Shown here one piece after another: positions 1-15,500 of a DNA stretch of 64,000 nucleotides (position 1 is its first letter; the number at the start of each line of letters is the position of its first letter). Under the pieces are notes generated by a model. The model ran no database searches. It was not told the DNA's origin and saw nothing but the letters and a program-made list of their open reading frames with translations. Position numbers and translations under genes: made by a program. Location: positions 5,164,212 through 5,228,211 of the forward strand of contig NC_079374.1 of NCBI RefSeq assembly GCF_021018895.1. The letters are read 5' to 3'. Source of the stretch: Seriola aureovittata. Lineage: Eukaryota; Chordata; Actinopteri; Carangiformes; Carangidae.

Positions 1-35
1 AATCTCTTAACTTATCATGGTTCAAAACAAAGCTT

Positions 36-255
36 ACCGATTAATCTGCTGATCATTTGGTCTGATGATTGAAAAATGCCTGTCATAATACACTACAGCT
101 AAAACTGACTTAATCAAATGTCCTGTTTTGTCCAACCAAGAGTCCCAAACCCCAAAATATTCTATTGACTTTAATCCTCACATTTAAAAACCTACAACTA
201 TCACCTTTTGTTTTTCACTGAATCACTGAAACGATTCATTTTCAAACTAGAAATG
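36..255. repeat. Degenerate copy of a widespread teleost interspersed repeat
   Basis: Contains the diagnostic words of this family: CCGATTAATCTG..GATCA near one end, AAATGTCCTGTTTTGTCCA in the middle, an internal A-rich block, and ACGATTCATTTTC at the other end. I recognise the pattern from percomorph introns; its formal class is not known to me. It sits in the next trappc10 intron. Confidence 0.6.
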
Positions 256-324
256 TGAAAGACTTCCATCACTTTCTCCCCCACATAGACTCTACGACTC
301 CGCATTTCTGTGAGCGGGCCTCAC

Positions 325-554
325 CCTCTGGTCGATGGCGGTCATGGGCGTGTCGGGATGACTGTAGCTGCGAGGTCGATGGCGGACCTCGCCATTGGTC
401 AGCCTCTCATTGGCGGGCCGCTCGGACCCGGACGGGATGATGCACAAAACCTCCAGCTGGAACTCCAGCGTGTGGTAGGGAGGGGTCGGCGGCAGGCTGA
501 TGCTGGTCACCTTCTCAGACGACTGAATGGAGAGGACGCTTTCACCCACCAACT
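325..554 (-). CDS. trappc10: trappc10 coding exon 17 (last one in the window)
   Basis: Residues 851-927: ELVGESVLSIQSSEKVTSIS, LPPTPPYHTLEFQLEVL, ending in the variable segment SHPDTPMTAIDQR at a GTGAGG donor in phase 0. No further trappc10 exon is visible between 1 and 324, so the gene continues left of the window. Confidence 0.93.
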
Positions 555-3500
555 CTGAACACAGAAGGAGACGGAGACGGAAGAGACGAGAACTTTAAAG
601 CTGCATATGTGTCAGTTAGTGTGTTTATAGGCCAGACAATCTCTGGTTGTGGTCATCTTTCTGCAGTAACTTAGTTTTAGAAACATTATGTACACAAGAA
701 ACATTGCTGTATGTTGAAAAAAACAGTTAACAAAGGTAGATTTATGCCGAGGAAACCTGACTTCTTAACCATGTAGATGCATAACCAGACCTCAAACGTG
801 TTTTTTTTATCTTGTAAACATGTGCACAACAAGGACTAGCAGCAATGAGTTGGATTGCCAGGAAAGATCACTACTCCAAAACAATAATTAAATCCAAAGA
901 TCAGCTAAAACCAAAACTACAATAATTAAGTGAGTGTACAAAGACAATCTCTTTAAATTAATGTAAGTGGCGGATTCAGATAAAGGCTTTGAAATGTGAA
1001 CCGACCAGCAGCGGGGTTGCTGATGCGGGCGGTGCAGCTGGCGGAGGGCAGGATGGGCATGGTGTCTGTGTTGCTGAGCTGCAGAGCGTCTCCTTTCTTC
1101 ACAGCGTAGTGACCCGTCAACAGAGTGAACTTCACTATCTGAGGCAGACCGGCTAACAGAGGCTCTGAAAAACAGAAAAACAACCACAGTGAGCAAAGTG
1201 CACACACACAACACGCACACAAGCACGACTACAAAGTTGTTTCTATATACAGTACATTCACAATCATGGTGGGAATCAGAGCAGTAGAAACATGTCTGAT
1301 GCAAGCTGTGACTAAGATGAAACTTAACATTCATTATGATCAGTAACAGGTAGAAGCACAACTCATCACAGTTTGTCATTTAAACTAAAAAATAGCTTTT
1401 AACATTATTTTTAAACTAAATTCTGTTGCTAAATAGTTGGAAAATACTGAACTTGAGCTTCCTCCAACACTAATCTTAATGCATGGTGAAGAAGTAGGAA
1501 CTGTATTTAAATGTTTATTTGCTCCTCATTCAAAAAAACTAAATCAAAAATGCAGATAGAAAATCATTAACACAAGCCTGAGGGCTTGTGTATCGTATTT
1601 TGTTTTGCCAGCTGCATTTTTAGTTTGTTCAATAAGGGAATTCTGTGAAAAGCTGTGAGTGATAAAAACAATACTTGGAAAAGTGTAATTGCCTAAAGAA
1701 ACAAAACAAAAAATTGTGACCAATAACACAATGTCGTCATATAACAAATACAGACCTGAGAGAGGCTCCACAGTGAGCTGGGGCTCCTGAGAATACACTT
1801 CATACTGGACCGATGGGTAGATGTGAGGCAGCACGAACTGCACCTGACCCACCGTGGCACACAGCTGACGCAACGTGTAAGTACCTGGCTGCCCACTCTA
1901 CGGAGGGGAGGTAAGAAAATAAGAGGGAAGTTATATGAAGAAAGAGAGTAAAAAAAACACACTAACAAATACATTATGAATCTCCATCTGAATGTCAAAC
2001 ACTAATGAACTGGTTAAACATTTTAAAGGTCACATTTTTATCTTTTCATGTAAGGCAGTGTCTCTTACTGGTGCTGTGAAGGTAATGCTGTTATTCCCGG
2101 GCTCTAATTTTACATCCTGCACTTTCAGCATCTGTGCTCCCTCCTTCATGGCAACAGTAGGAGGGCTGACACAGTTGGGCGTGTCTGGCGGTGAGGTGCT
2201 GTCATGACAACGCATGAGCAGGTGAGTGTTTTTACACACCACTCCTGTAGAGTTGAGCGAATTGTCTGAAGGACTCCTGTCCTGAATCTCATCCAGTTCT
2301 AAAGGAGGACGTGCAGCCGAGGAGGAGGGGGGCCCCGCTGACGAGTTTCCATGGTTAAACTCTACTGTCCCTGGGTTTGTTTGTCTCTGAGCCCCCTTAG
2401 ACCTTCCATGAGTCCCTCCGTGATCCACGTCAAAGTGAATGCTAGCAGCTACTTGCTGTATGTGCACGGACACCGGCATAAAACATCTCAGAGTGAGCTC
2501 CACCTGCAGGACGGCTCCAGAGTGCACAGAGGCCGTCGCTGGGTGGAACTGTAGTCGTGTGAGCTGAGCAAAAACGCCCATGCTGAGAGTCACTTTGTGG
2601 GCTGCAGAGGAAGAAAATGACATTTAAGTATAAAAAAATAGGTCGTTAAATCATCACCCGCTTTTAAATGTGTTTGCAGATTGTTTTGTTTAGGTTGACC
2701 AGTGAGAGTTAATGAAAGCATCTTATGATTAACTGCAGTTTACTATACCTTAAACAATGAATTAGCAATCACAGACGACAACTAAATGACCCCTACAAAG
2801 CACTGAACATCACAGACTGATGATACAGAACACATATGGTGGTTCCTTCCTTGTAAAGGTAAACATGTGCCAGTGATGAACCTGATGACTTACAGTGATC
2901 TCCAGACTTTCCGGCGAAGGTCAGAATTTCCTGACAAAAGTGCTTCCTCTCCTCTGTGGTCAGATTCACGTCACCAGCCAACAAGGCACTGGTCTGCAGG
3001 TAGCTGTGGTGGGTTGTAAAGGAAACAAAACGCTACGGTGCACTGGTGCAAGAACCAAGCATCGGTCTCCACCATTGTCAGGTGAATATCGGGTCTTCTG
3101 TATTCTGTAACATTAAGTATCACCAACGGGCCAGCAACATAACCCTGATTAAAAAATATGCCATGATACAACTGGACTAACTCAAAGCTCAATGGCAATA
3201 TTTTTTATTGCCGTATTTCTTTTCTAGCGTAAGTGCATTAAAAAGTTTATACAATCCATAACTTCATGTGCCACAAACTGTATTATAAAATGAAATGATT
3301 TGAATTTTTCACTGAAATGTAGGGGATGATTTCTATTCTACTTCAGCAACAAAAAAAAGTTATTAATGTTGAGGGTGTGCAATTGGATTTATATCTGAAT
3401 CTTTGTGCAAGAATCTGTGTGCACCTTAACCACCCAAATATCTTTCTGGTACAAAACCAAATGAATGATGGTTATTTCCTCTTGTAAATGATTCTTTGCA

Positions 3501-6500
3501 CCACCGGAACATATCTGGCCCTTAAGTAGCTGCAGGTGACCTATGTGACACCAGTGCTGTGAAGGATACTCTTCAGTTCTGCCCAGCAGTTTCTGACACT
3601 CGGCAATCTGTTTCCTGGTGTGAGTGACAGGGAGGCTCCATCCCTCTGACACGTACGACTTCAGAGCTTCCTGCAAGAAAGTTTCTGCCCGCTCAGGGTC
3701 CCCCTTCCTCCTAATAAATAAATGAACACACACACACACACACGCACAGAAAGTCATCAACTTATCTTTTTAAATCTGCAGAAAAGAACATCACACATCT
3801 TTTTTTAAAGGCCATTTAGAAGTAAAATCAATTCAAAAGACCAAAGCAAACGCAGACAACATACAGAGATTGCAGGTAGTGTGATATGATAGATATGTGA
3901 AATTAATGCTGCCTATATTGCTCACCCCTACCATGTCTATGAAGTGCTGTGACTCAGCCTCAATGAATCTTAAACAGTTTTTTTTCTCCCCCCACTTCAG
4001 TAAAGGTGTTGTTTGCAGACCAAAATACACGAGACCTGACATATAGTTGTGAAAGCAGGATAATGAGCTGTCTGCTACTGGCTGGTGTTTGGCATCAGGT
4101 GACGCTATGATCTGTATTTAAAGAAGATGATATTATTTCTCATCAAAAATCATCAAAAAGCACAGGGACAGCTCAATTCCTTGTTTCTGCCAGTATGTCT
4201 AAACACTGGCCGTGACTGTTCTGTCACTGCTTTTAGAATCAGACTTAGAAGAAACGCACTGTCATGGCTTCATGTTTATTACACCACCCAACCCCCCAAT
4301 ACCACATTAGTGCTTTCAATTATTCTGCCTCATTAGACCTCTCATTAGGACTGTGTGTGGGTTTACAAGCAGTGATTGATAGAGTTCTGGAGAAGGGGGT
4401 TTATTCAGCAGGAGTAACTGAAAACATGCGTGTGGGTGCGCAATGTTTTCAAGACAACTTTTTACACCTGCATATACCCTAACTGAACCAGCGGCTTTAA
4501 TCCTCCTTACATGTAGAACTCAGCCAGGCTTTTTCCCACCAGTCTGGCAGACCTCAGCCGGCCGATGGCCCTGTACATCTCCATAGCAGCGTGAGAGAGT
4601 TCCTGATGCAACAAGTGGCCAACAAGGTGGTGGTGGAGGAGGCAGAGGGTGAGAGAGAAGGGAGAAACATAATCAGAAGTTTCCAGGAGATTACGTCACA
4701 GAAAAATATTGATGAGAAAAAAAAAAAAAAAAAAGAAACTGGCACAGGAATTCAGAGAATGTGTGTTAACTTCCTGCTTTGCCTCCTACTGAAATAAACT
4801 GTGGCAAGGCGTTGACTTACAAGATAGTGTCTTTCAAAAGCTTCTACAGACGACAACGCTTCTTTCAGCTTTTTGTAAGGGCTCTGCAAACTGTTGACTG
4901 TGGAGGAAGACAGAGGAACACAGTTAATTATTGCCTTTCAAATAGGAGTCAGGCTTCTTTATTACACCTTAATCAACAATGCTTGGCAGAACAAGCTCAT
5001 ACTTGTTTCAGTGAAGAAGCGATTCAAATCCTAAAGGCCCTGACACAACACACTGAAGTTGCGCCTTGTGTCTGCTGTTAAAAGCTGCATCTGAACTGAA
5101 GCTGACAGTCGACATGAATATATATTCTGCGCCCACATTAGACAACATACAGATACAAGTCATATGTATTTGTTATCCAATAAACACTGCAGAGACACGT
5201 ACAAAACAGAAAACAGGAAAAATACAACAATTTGCATCTTAATAAAAAACTGTTTGGGATTGGAGAACAAATTCGTGTCAGATAAAGATGAGATAAGATC
5301 GTCAATCAAAGTAAATTTAAGGAGAATCTGCACTTAATGGGTGAAATCACAGATTAATGAGGTTGAAATTCCAGTCGTCCCTGAATCAGCTCATGTGGGC
5401 CAATCAGGGCCGAGTAAAGCCACAGGCTACAGGCAACAGACGACCACACACGGCTCAAAGACACCTGATGTTAGCAGGGCCCTGAATCACAACCCACGTG
5501 TTCGTGTCATCAGAAGGAAAGGGTTGGGACTTGGGAGTAGTTGCAATTATCCCACCACCCAACCCACTCATCACCACCCAGCAGCACAAAATCCCACCAT
5601 GTAAACACTTCCATGTAACAGGAGAGTCTGAAAACTCACCAGTCTCAGGCCTCTCATCTCCCAGTCCAGCCAGCAGATCTACAGTCCTGTTCAGGTCCTC
5701 AGATGTGGGTCCCTTCTCTGACACCAGGCCACAGAGTTCCCCCAGGGACTTCAGCTGGAGAAGGCAGACAGGAAAAAACACATTATTCGGAGAAAACTAT
5801 TTGCACCAGATATTTACTGCTCACTATTTAAATGAATGAGTAAAAGAAAAAAAATAATTATTTCATCCTCTTAAATGTCAGAGTCAGAAATTTACTCCAA
5901 CCACTTTGCCATGCTCCAGAACAAATGGTTTTGGTGGAAGAAAAATACTGACAAGTAACATTAATTCTTTTATATAAACTGACGAAACAAAGACAGATGC
6001 ATGATTTTAATGCAAAGCAGAAAATAATACACGAGTGATGCCTTATGAATAGTCTTAACAGCTTTATGGAGACAAACGTGTTTCGCATTAACCCGTGCTC
6101 CACTGAAGGCATCATGACACACGCGAGAAGTTACATGTGATCAAAGCCAAAGCTACATTATCAAACGTTTCTGTTACCTTGTCAGTGGCGTAAGCCCACA
6201 GCCCCACAGTGTGGGAGCAGTTTGCAGCTAACTGGGCCTGATCGCAGCAGCCCTCGATTCTGTGCAAAACCTCCAAGCAGCTGAGGAACACCCAACAGTC
6301 CAGCGCCCCCTCCAGCACCGACACCTGCTCGAGACAAAGAGCAACAACATACAATGTTATGATGAGCGACACATTCAGTTCAGTGCATTTAGGTTTTCGA
6401 TTTGATGTCCGTCCATGTAAGTATGGATAATGATGATTCATAATTATTAGGGTTACCCCTGACATCTCCTGGATCAGTGGGTCCCACCTGTTTCTGTCTG

Positions 6501-9500
6501 ACATATGCCCACATCCCCTTACAGATGAACTCAAATACCACTTCATATGGTCAAGTGTGCATTTGTGGAATTACCACTTGGACTCAGAAGCTGCATGTTT
6601 CAACAATTTCTGCAAAAACTGTTTCAATTTCTCTGCTCACTTTCTAACTAGTTTGCACACATAGAATTGCAACATTTCCCTTAATTCATGTTTCCAAAAA
6701 GATGATCTTATGTAATTTCTGTGAACCACATTTGATTTAGGATGTGGAGCAGTCCATATTTCAATTAAAAAATTACCCATTTTCACTTTCACTATTTGGC
6801 TACTTTTCTACTCGTAAGGTTACATCATTTGAGCCAGAGTTTGAAGAGCTTATATTTTGGTATTCAACCTGAATAAAGTGCATGTTGCCCTACAAATAAA
6901 CACACAAAAAATGGCCCTGTAAGAGTGGGTTTACCTCAAGCAGGCGTAGCTCCTGGACACAGTTATGCAGCAGTTCCAGGGCTCTCTGGGTAACCTCCCA
7001 TGGCCTCTGTAGGAAGATGAGTAAGGTGCACTGGCGGGAGAAGAGGTAGCTCCTCAGATCCAACAGGCTGGCCTCTCCTCGCTGGATCCCATCTCTCTTC
7101 TCCATGTCAATGGGCCGACGAAGCAGCAGGCCGCTCCAGCTGCGCACCGGGGCGCAGAATGAGCCGAGCCAGTTAGCTGTATCTGCGGAGAGAAACTGAG
7201 TAGTCAGACCAAATCCAAGACGAGAACGGACCTTTTACTTGAGGACTGCTGTATTGAGACCAACCATAGCACTGGGTCGTGGTTACGTACCTCCAGCTCC
7301 AAAGTTAAGGACATACTGGGTAAAAAGAGCATCTAGTTCATCATACTGGACCAAGGCATCCTCAAACTGCTGCAGCATCTCAAAAACAAAGGCCAGTTCC
7401 TCCTGCACAATCACACACACATACATACACATGTGAGCTACAACTGCACTTTGATATTTAAACATCAGAGAGATTAATCTCTTCTCAACTGAGAATTCAG
7501 GGTTTAATGTAATCATCTGCATTTAGAGAATCAGACGCAGTGAACAGAAACAGGTTTTCATGCCCTGTGAGTCAGTTTAAGTCACAACACTCCCTCTACT
7601 TCTCTTTCGCTGCACACAAACCAATTACAAGATCAAAATCCTCCTGCTCATTTTTTTTCTGCATACCTGGACCATGAAGTATTCACAGAAGCTCCAGCCC
7701 GGCTGGGTGCGTTTCTCTCGGAGTGTACGCATGTCATCTTCAAAGCGGCCCAGGTTCTTGGTGAAGGACATGAGGAGGAGAGTTCGCAGCTTGAGTAATA
7801 AGGAATTCCAGGATTCCTGAGACCGAGACGAGTCCTTCAGAGGATCCGACAGCACCACACACCTGCAGGATAATAACTTTCGTTTACTCAGGAAAAGTTT
7901 CATCAACACAGTTTCTTATACTCAACAAGTTTTTATGATGTTGTCTGCTGTGACATCTACATATGACCACATTTCACATCACTCCGTATCGGAGCAAAAC
8001 AACCAACTTCTGCTGTTACTGTTGTAAAAGCAGGAAGTTGGGAAGTCACTCGTGTTCTCTTCTGCCAGTTTCAACTAAATCAATTTGTCTAAGTGAAGGA
8101 GTCTCCTCACCTGTCGTTCTGTTTGTTGCAAAAATCACTACGGATCTTGTCCACGATGGACGACCGAGGCAGGATGTTGGTCTTGTTCTTCTTCTTAGTG
8201 TCGTTGGTCTCCACGACGATGATGACCCAGTCAGCTGAGCCGTGGGTGCGCAAGCTGTTCTGCCAGCGCATCATGTCCTCCTTTACCATGCTCTTATACA
8301 CTTCTGTATCCTGGAACAAAACACCATCCAGTTATTATTCAGACACTCTAAGGACACTGTCATTTTCCATTAAAAAAATGTAAATGAACAGGTGTCTCAA
8401 CAAAAATAACAGTGTACTAAGAAATGAGTTCAGTCATGTGACATTAAATACAACTGATACTGCCAATACCATCACAGTGTTAAAGGGAAGTATTACTAGA
8501 TAAGTATTGTTATCATTTGAGATTTTTATTGATCGAATTACGATTGAATAATTAAGGAAAAGAGAGATTTTTGTTCTCTAAATGTCCTGCATGTTGTACC
8601 CAATCAAGATGTTTCCACATCAGTGTACAGAAACTACAAAAAGAATGCTGACCAGCAAGTTTATGTTTTATGATAAGTAAAACCTACAGGATACTGAACG
8701 CTGTGACTGGGATTTACTGTGTGAACTGGTGTAAAGCTGCTGCTGCTTGAGTAAAGTGTTTGTTGTAAATCTGCTGGAACTGATTAGAGATGGGATACAA
8801 CTTGATGGGCCAGTTATTATGTAAGTGTCCACTGGCAGGGAGAGGAAGTGAAGTCCGCGTTTTACGCAATGCTCATGAAGTGAGCTTGTAGTCTCAGTCT
8901 GTAGGATTTTGTATTATGATCAGTTGAATGACACAGCACATGCAATCACATATGGATTATGATATGATATTGCATTGATTTAAACCCTTTAAGCCTTTGG
9001 TGTGTTTTCTTTGAAGCATTTATTTAACTGTGCCACTGAAGGTTTATAGTGATTTTTGTACAGCTTATCATTTGTTTGTTTAAGACTGAACACACCCATG
9101 GAAAACATACAGCTGTTTTCAGTTACACTGGCTCATAATTTCAGTGTGGCTGTTCTCGATAAGGGTGCCACTGCTGCCCACAGTCAGCTGATTGTGGATG
9201 GATGTATTGTATTTAATGCTCACTTCCTTGGTTGCTACAGTTTATGTTAGTTCAACAGGTCGGTGCAGAAGCTGCATGTGAATTATTTTAGCATTAAAGT
9301 AACTGACTGAGACTAGTTGGTTTTATAACCTGTGCAGGTCACAGGTTTTTGTCTATGGCGCTGCCCACCTGTGATGCTGTCATGCTGTGTGCATGGGGGA
9401 GGGGAGGCAGCAGCCCCACCTGTCCACCATGGTCAGTCTGCTTGTACTGTTAATACTGTGTGCGTGCACACAGGCTGTTCTTGACAGACATCGCCATACC

Positions 9501-12500
9501 TCTGCATTTAGCTTTGTTAGCTAAAGCTGAAGCTCTTCCAGCAGCACAAGCTGTACCTTTTTATATCCCACAGGTGAAAGGAGCAGTCAGGGAAACCTGC
9601 ACTACTTATTTACAGGGGAAGCGTGTGTCTGTGTCTTGAGGTTTTGGATTGTGTTTCTGCACAAAAGAAGCACATCATCTAAAGCATATTATCTTTGTGT
9701 TTTACACTTTAAACCAGCAGAGTAAGAGTTTTGTAAACTGGAGCACAGAAACTGTCCAACAAAACAAAACTGAAGTTCTGTGTAAAATGTTGGCGTTTAA
9801 GGTAAAATGAACACATGACAAATAAAACTAAGGAATCTGTTGCTATTATTTACCTTTGGATATTCAATGATATCTAAACACTTGGTTATTAAACACCACT
9901 TTGCTAACACGTCCTCTAGTTGTTGGTCAGGGAGGTGTGACTCCCACTCTCACACAGTCTCAACAACTAAACAGTCTCCGTATGACAGAGTTAGACTTTA
10001 TTACGGGTCTATTGTAGTAATTTGTAATACTGTGCAGGCGCTAATGTGACTGTGTCCACACAGCATAAACACAAAGGCTCACTGCTCCCACACTAGAGGC
10101 ACAATCCTTAGGAAATGTCATGAGTCACAGGCTGATGAAAGCACTTCCTTGAACTAACCAGCTGCTCAGTCAGCAGCAGCGGGTTCCTGCTTCCCTTCTT
10201 GTTTTTCTACCCTCTGCTTTCTCCGAGCGCTCTCACAAAGCAGACATCAAGTTCACTTTATCCTGGTGACTTCAGGCTCCTTAAAGTGCATCAAGTAAGA
10301 TCATGTGCACAATAATGCAGATACATTTGTAAACTGATTATTTTTTCCTTCCATCCACATAAAGCCAATCTTTGATATATTTTAAACTGCTATTTTCAGA
10401 GTCAACCTTCACATTTAATGTTATCATTATTATCACAACATTATTAGCTTAGTGAACTTGTACATCTCATGCATCTCACATTGAGTTTCCATAGCTTGCA
10501 TGTGGAGATGTCTGTGACCTATTTCTGCCTTGATAAGATAACTACAGGTGCTAATCTATTCTTAGAGTGCAGACAAGAAGATGTATTTACTTATCCTGCA
10601 AATACGTGGAGTAAACAAACATTCTGTTCCTCCAGCTTCCTACACAGAACATTTCTTCAACCCTCCAAATAACAGCAACATTAAGAACCCGGCTTTAAGT
10701 TGACTCAATTTCTCTCTGTGATACCTCACTGTAGGTAAACATCACTAAAACACAACACAAGTGTTCAGTAAATGAACAGTAAAACAGTAATTTGCACAAG
10801 CAAATGAATTACCATTAGCATCAGTTAGCAGGTAGCAATTATGACCAGAAATGAAACCATTACTTCATACAAAATGATCACTAAAATAACAGTATAACAG
10901 TGTTCGGCTATACTGACACAGACAATAATACAGAGTGTGGCTGTGCCGTTAAGATACTCACACAGCAGTCAGTCCAGTAGATGTGGAGGAAGGGGAAGGT
11001 GAGGAGAGCCTTGTTGCCCTCCTTGGGGAGCAGCTCCTCTTTAAACTGGACAAAATTAGCTTCAAGGTGGATCATTTTTGGTGCACGGCCATACGTCCTG
11101 TACAGAGAAGACAGCAGAGTTTGACGGGATCGATCATACGGCGCTTGCAATTTATTGCCCCAGGACAAAATATAGCTATATCCTATCTATGGAATACCCA
11201 TGCCTGAATCCTCCACAGATCTAAGCTCCACATTCAACCCCATAAATAGAGTGAAACTCCTCTGGATCCCTGTACCTGTCACTGGATCAGCAGCTTTCCC
11301 AGGAGCTTACGGTACAAGTGTTTAGAGGAAAATTCAGTTTATCATCATAGTTTTGACTAATTCTGTTCTTTGTCAAATCCAACAACTGAAGAGAGAACAG
11401 GGCTTTTATTGGCATTGCAAGAGACAAACCTCTGCCATATTTCTAACTCCCCCTGTTTTAGAAGTGTATTCCTTGTTTGATAAAAAACTAAACAAGCTGC
11501 TCTGTTAACTTGATGTAAAATACCCAAATTTTTCTCTTTAAAAAACCTCCACGATTCAGAACACAGGTGACAAACACTGTACAGATACATTCAGCTTGGT
11601 CTTGGTCAATAATCTCCTTCAGAACAAATCCAAACCCATGTTCACTGACTCCTACAGATTTCTTGGCACTCAGAAATAACCTTAAATGGAATATCAATGC
11701 AGATCATATTAAAAAGCCCAACAAGAATTTACTTCCCATTTCAGCTCATAAAATTCAAGGTGAGGCAAAAGATCTTGCTCCATTTCCATTCAGTCATCAA
11801 GAAAAGCAATCATACATTATCCACAGCAGTGTCATCAGAAATCACCAGCACTCCCACCCATAATTAAATATCTCTATCAGAAAGTTTAGAGGATAGTAAA
11901 GAGTGCGAGGCACATCGTTTGTAACCCCACACACCCAGACCCCACACCCTCACTACTAATAAAACTCCAAACCCTCACAGTTAATGAACAGTTTTATATT
12001 TATGTACATCCTGCACTCACTGCAGCCTAAATGATGCCCCTCTTTTACTATAAATGTTTCATGCATTTAATGTCTTGTGGTTATGTAGGAAAATAAAAAA
12101 TGCATAGTGTAATGATGTTAAACGTTGGACCACCTGTACACGTTGACATTAATGAGAGAGTGGACAAAAGTTTAAGAGTAGCCCACCAACTTAATCCTCC
12201 AAAATCACCATAGATTTCTCTGACAGTGTCAACAACAATTGAGCTTCACAATGATATTTAATACCACGTTTTTTCCCCACGATGCGTTCGGCAGGCCAGT
12301 ACTCACCTCCTCCATTCCATTGGCTCCCTGGGAAGTTGTTGGGCCAATGACGTGTAGAGAGACGTAAACAAGCCCTGGTCTCCAGCACCTGGGATGAAAG
12401 GGGGACGCTTTAAAAATTAGATTTAAATAAAATGGAGAAATCAAATAGCTCAAGGGAAAACTGAAATCTAATATTTATCATTCTCATGTCCTCATAAGAA

Positions 12501-15500
12501 AAACACATTTCCACATTTCACTACTTTTAGCACCAAAAAGAACATAAAAGATATTTTGGGAAGTTTATACATTGAATTAAGTGTGCTTTGTGCTATTATA
12601 CTGATGTTTTCAAACTCAACACGGGTAAGATAAAAAGCAGCAGTTAGCCTGGAGGAAATTGTGAGATAGTGTGGCATTACTGTGCAAATATACTGTATCA
12701 GAAAATGGCTTCTATTTAGCATCATTCTCTCAGGAGTCCAAAAGACCCCTGACACTCTTTGTCACAGACACAAAAACACAGATAAACATACCCAGCAAAC
12801 AAGGTGAGGCAGAGATGTGAGTTTCATTCTTGACACTGTAGTAAAAGATGGACAGGTTTTGCCAGGACAGTCTGATTTACTAAACTCTTCTCTACAGCCC
12901 AGAGTCCATCAGACCTGGGTCAATGTCCTGTAGCGCTCTCTGCTCTCGCATGTTTAACAGCCTGGCAGATGTATATGATGTGTTCCCTTGAAAGAGTAAA
13001 CTTGTTTTACCACTGAGGGAGGTATTTGTCAGGGTTTGCAGCATGAACACTCACTTCTTTCAGAAAACCAGATACTTTTTCTCTTAAGCTTTACTGAAAC
13101 GTCTCTTTGGTTTGTGTTGGGAACTGTATTGTAGGCAATTCTGTAACGCCATCATGTGACTTTTTTTGATTTACTTGTTTTGTCATTTACAACAGGCTCC
13201 AGACTAATTAACTGCTGAAAGCACCAGGCCATATTTGGCAGAACCATTTCCACTGAAACACAGAACAACACAATTATATTTTCCATCTTAACTACGTTAC
13301 TGATTATTTACTCATTTCTAAAACTCTAATTTCTGACTAGGAAAAGCCTGCTTTCAAAAACCCTCACATCATGTCCCTGCACTATTCATGTTTAGAGAAT
13401 GAGAGACAGTCAGCAGACAGTCTCCTTTGCTGTACATATCCACTTTTGAGGGTTGATCTATCCTCCAAATCATCGCTAAACCCGTGGACCAGTGATGACT
13501 GCTACAATCCCACAGCGGGTGCCTCATGTCAGAAACATTCAAACTGTCACTCATGGTAGCTGTGTGCACTTTGATAAACAATGCCTTTCATGACTGAGGT
13601 ACTTATTCAAGCTGCACTGGAACTAGGCCACCCATTCAATGAACCATGCAAAAAGCCCTTTTTATAACTACCCCCCAAGGATAAACACAAACACTGGTCT
13701 TACACTGTTCACCCGTTACAGATGTTAATACCTTCAAACATTCAGCAAGAAGAAAGTCAGCACCTAAAAGTCACAGTCAGTTCTGTTTAAATCCAGTGTG
13801 CTGGAGCTGGGCCGAGACACTTCCCTTTGCTGACAATCTGACTGCACTGTAAATCAATTAGTCTTGCTGCCCACTGTTTAACACCTGGACAGATATAAAA
13901 GATCACTGGGTGTGGAGTTTTGCTGCGTGGCATATGACCTAACTCCTGCAACATATGCCTTGTTTCATTTAGTTAAAGCATCTGTGTGCTTTAGTTAATG
14001 GCATCAACCTTTCCTGGGTCTTAAAGCTCCAGCAAACTCCAAGCAAAACTGAACTTTGAATGTTCACAGAGGTTATCTGAGGCTGCTGTCAATGCAGCCC
14101 TGTGAAACAAACACCAGTAAAAAACCCTATGACTGTGTGAGCCAATCATACACACAGGGTCAAATAATAAATAGTTAAAGTACATCGCTCATCTTGTGGG
14201 AGCAGCAGAGGGTTACACACTCATTAAAATCTATAAATGAGTGACTTTTTTTTTTTTTTGGATAAAACGACACTTCATCTGAGTGACACATACAGCCTTG
14301 TAGGTAATTTAAATCAGTGATCTCACAGCACAATCATCACAAGCATAGACAGAAAGTAGAAAGTGAGGTCATTCGTAGCCAAGCGAGGCGCCTAACATCT
14401 GTAACCCCTCCTCAAATAACTCTGCTGTTTTCTGCATCTAACTTTAGGCAACTGGTGGCTTACACAGTGAACCTAATAATAAACTGTGTCGAAGGTAAAC
14501 CGCCAATTTCATGATAAATTCTTGAGCCTTGCAAGTGACCTTTTCTATCTCAGCACTAGTTTGTGTCTCTACTGTAATTATAGGATTTGATACTGAATTA
14601 TCATTCAAATTCCAAAAAAGATTCCCTCCACAGTATAGTAGATAAATATTTTTACCATCCTTGACCAAATTAAGTTAGCAAGTTACTTGTCCACTTGCCA
14701 TCTTTGCTCAGATCAAAGAATAGAGACTTTGGAGAAATGGACTGAAATTCTACATCATTGTACATCATGGTTACTAAGGCTGCAGCTAAGGATTATTATC
14801 ATCATTAAATAATATGCCAATAATTTGTCTAATTCTTTTTTCTCAAAAAAATTAAATCATAGTGAAAACTGTCATTAAAAAAAATTGTAAAGCCCAATGT
14901 GACTTTTTCAAATATCTAGTTTTGTCTCTCCAAAAGTCTAAAAGTTTTCAGTTTACTGTGATGTAAAGCAGAGGAAAGCAGCAAATCCTGCCATTTGAAA
15001 AACTGGAACCAGAGAATGTGCAGCATTATATTTTTGCTTGAAAAATTACTAAATGGATGAATCAATTACCAATATAGAAGCTGATTGTTTTACTGCCGGT
15101 CAATTAATCTATTCATGGAGCAATCTTTGCAGTTCTAATGGATACAGACTCTGAGTTTTACCAAACAGTTGTAATTTTTGTCACACAACCTGCAGATCTT
15201 TCTTGAAATAATTTCTGACTGACTTGTTTATTTTTGTATCTAATCATCAGTGCAAAGGTCATAAATGTAACAATGATGATTTCAGTGGCACACACCTGAG
15301 CTAGGACACCTGCTAACCCTTCAGGAAACACAGGTGTTGGCTAGATCCCACTGTGGGCAACCTGTGACTTAAGATTTCCAATCTACCAACACTGGTGAAT
15401 TGTCATACCTATACTTTTCCTTTCATATTGCGACTTCCCAGTGCCAGGGTCTACTCCTGTGCTGGAACACCTTAAGACCACTCTGTCCTAAAAATGGAGC

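Noticed and set aside
888..1379. 163-residue minus-strand frame overlapping trappc10 exon 16
   Set aside because: It is in a different frame from the conserved exon peptide and reads into both introns.
11567..11863. 98-residue plus-strand frame in trappc10 intron 2, considered as a LINE relic
   Set aside because: No reverse-transcriptase or endonuclease motif could be seen; composition is that of ordinary intron.
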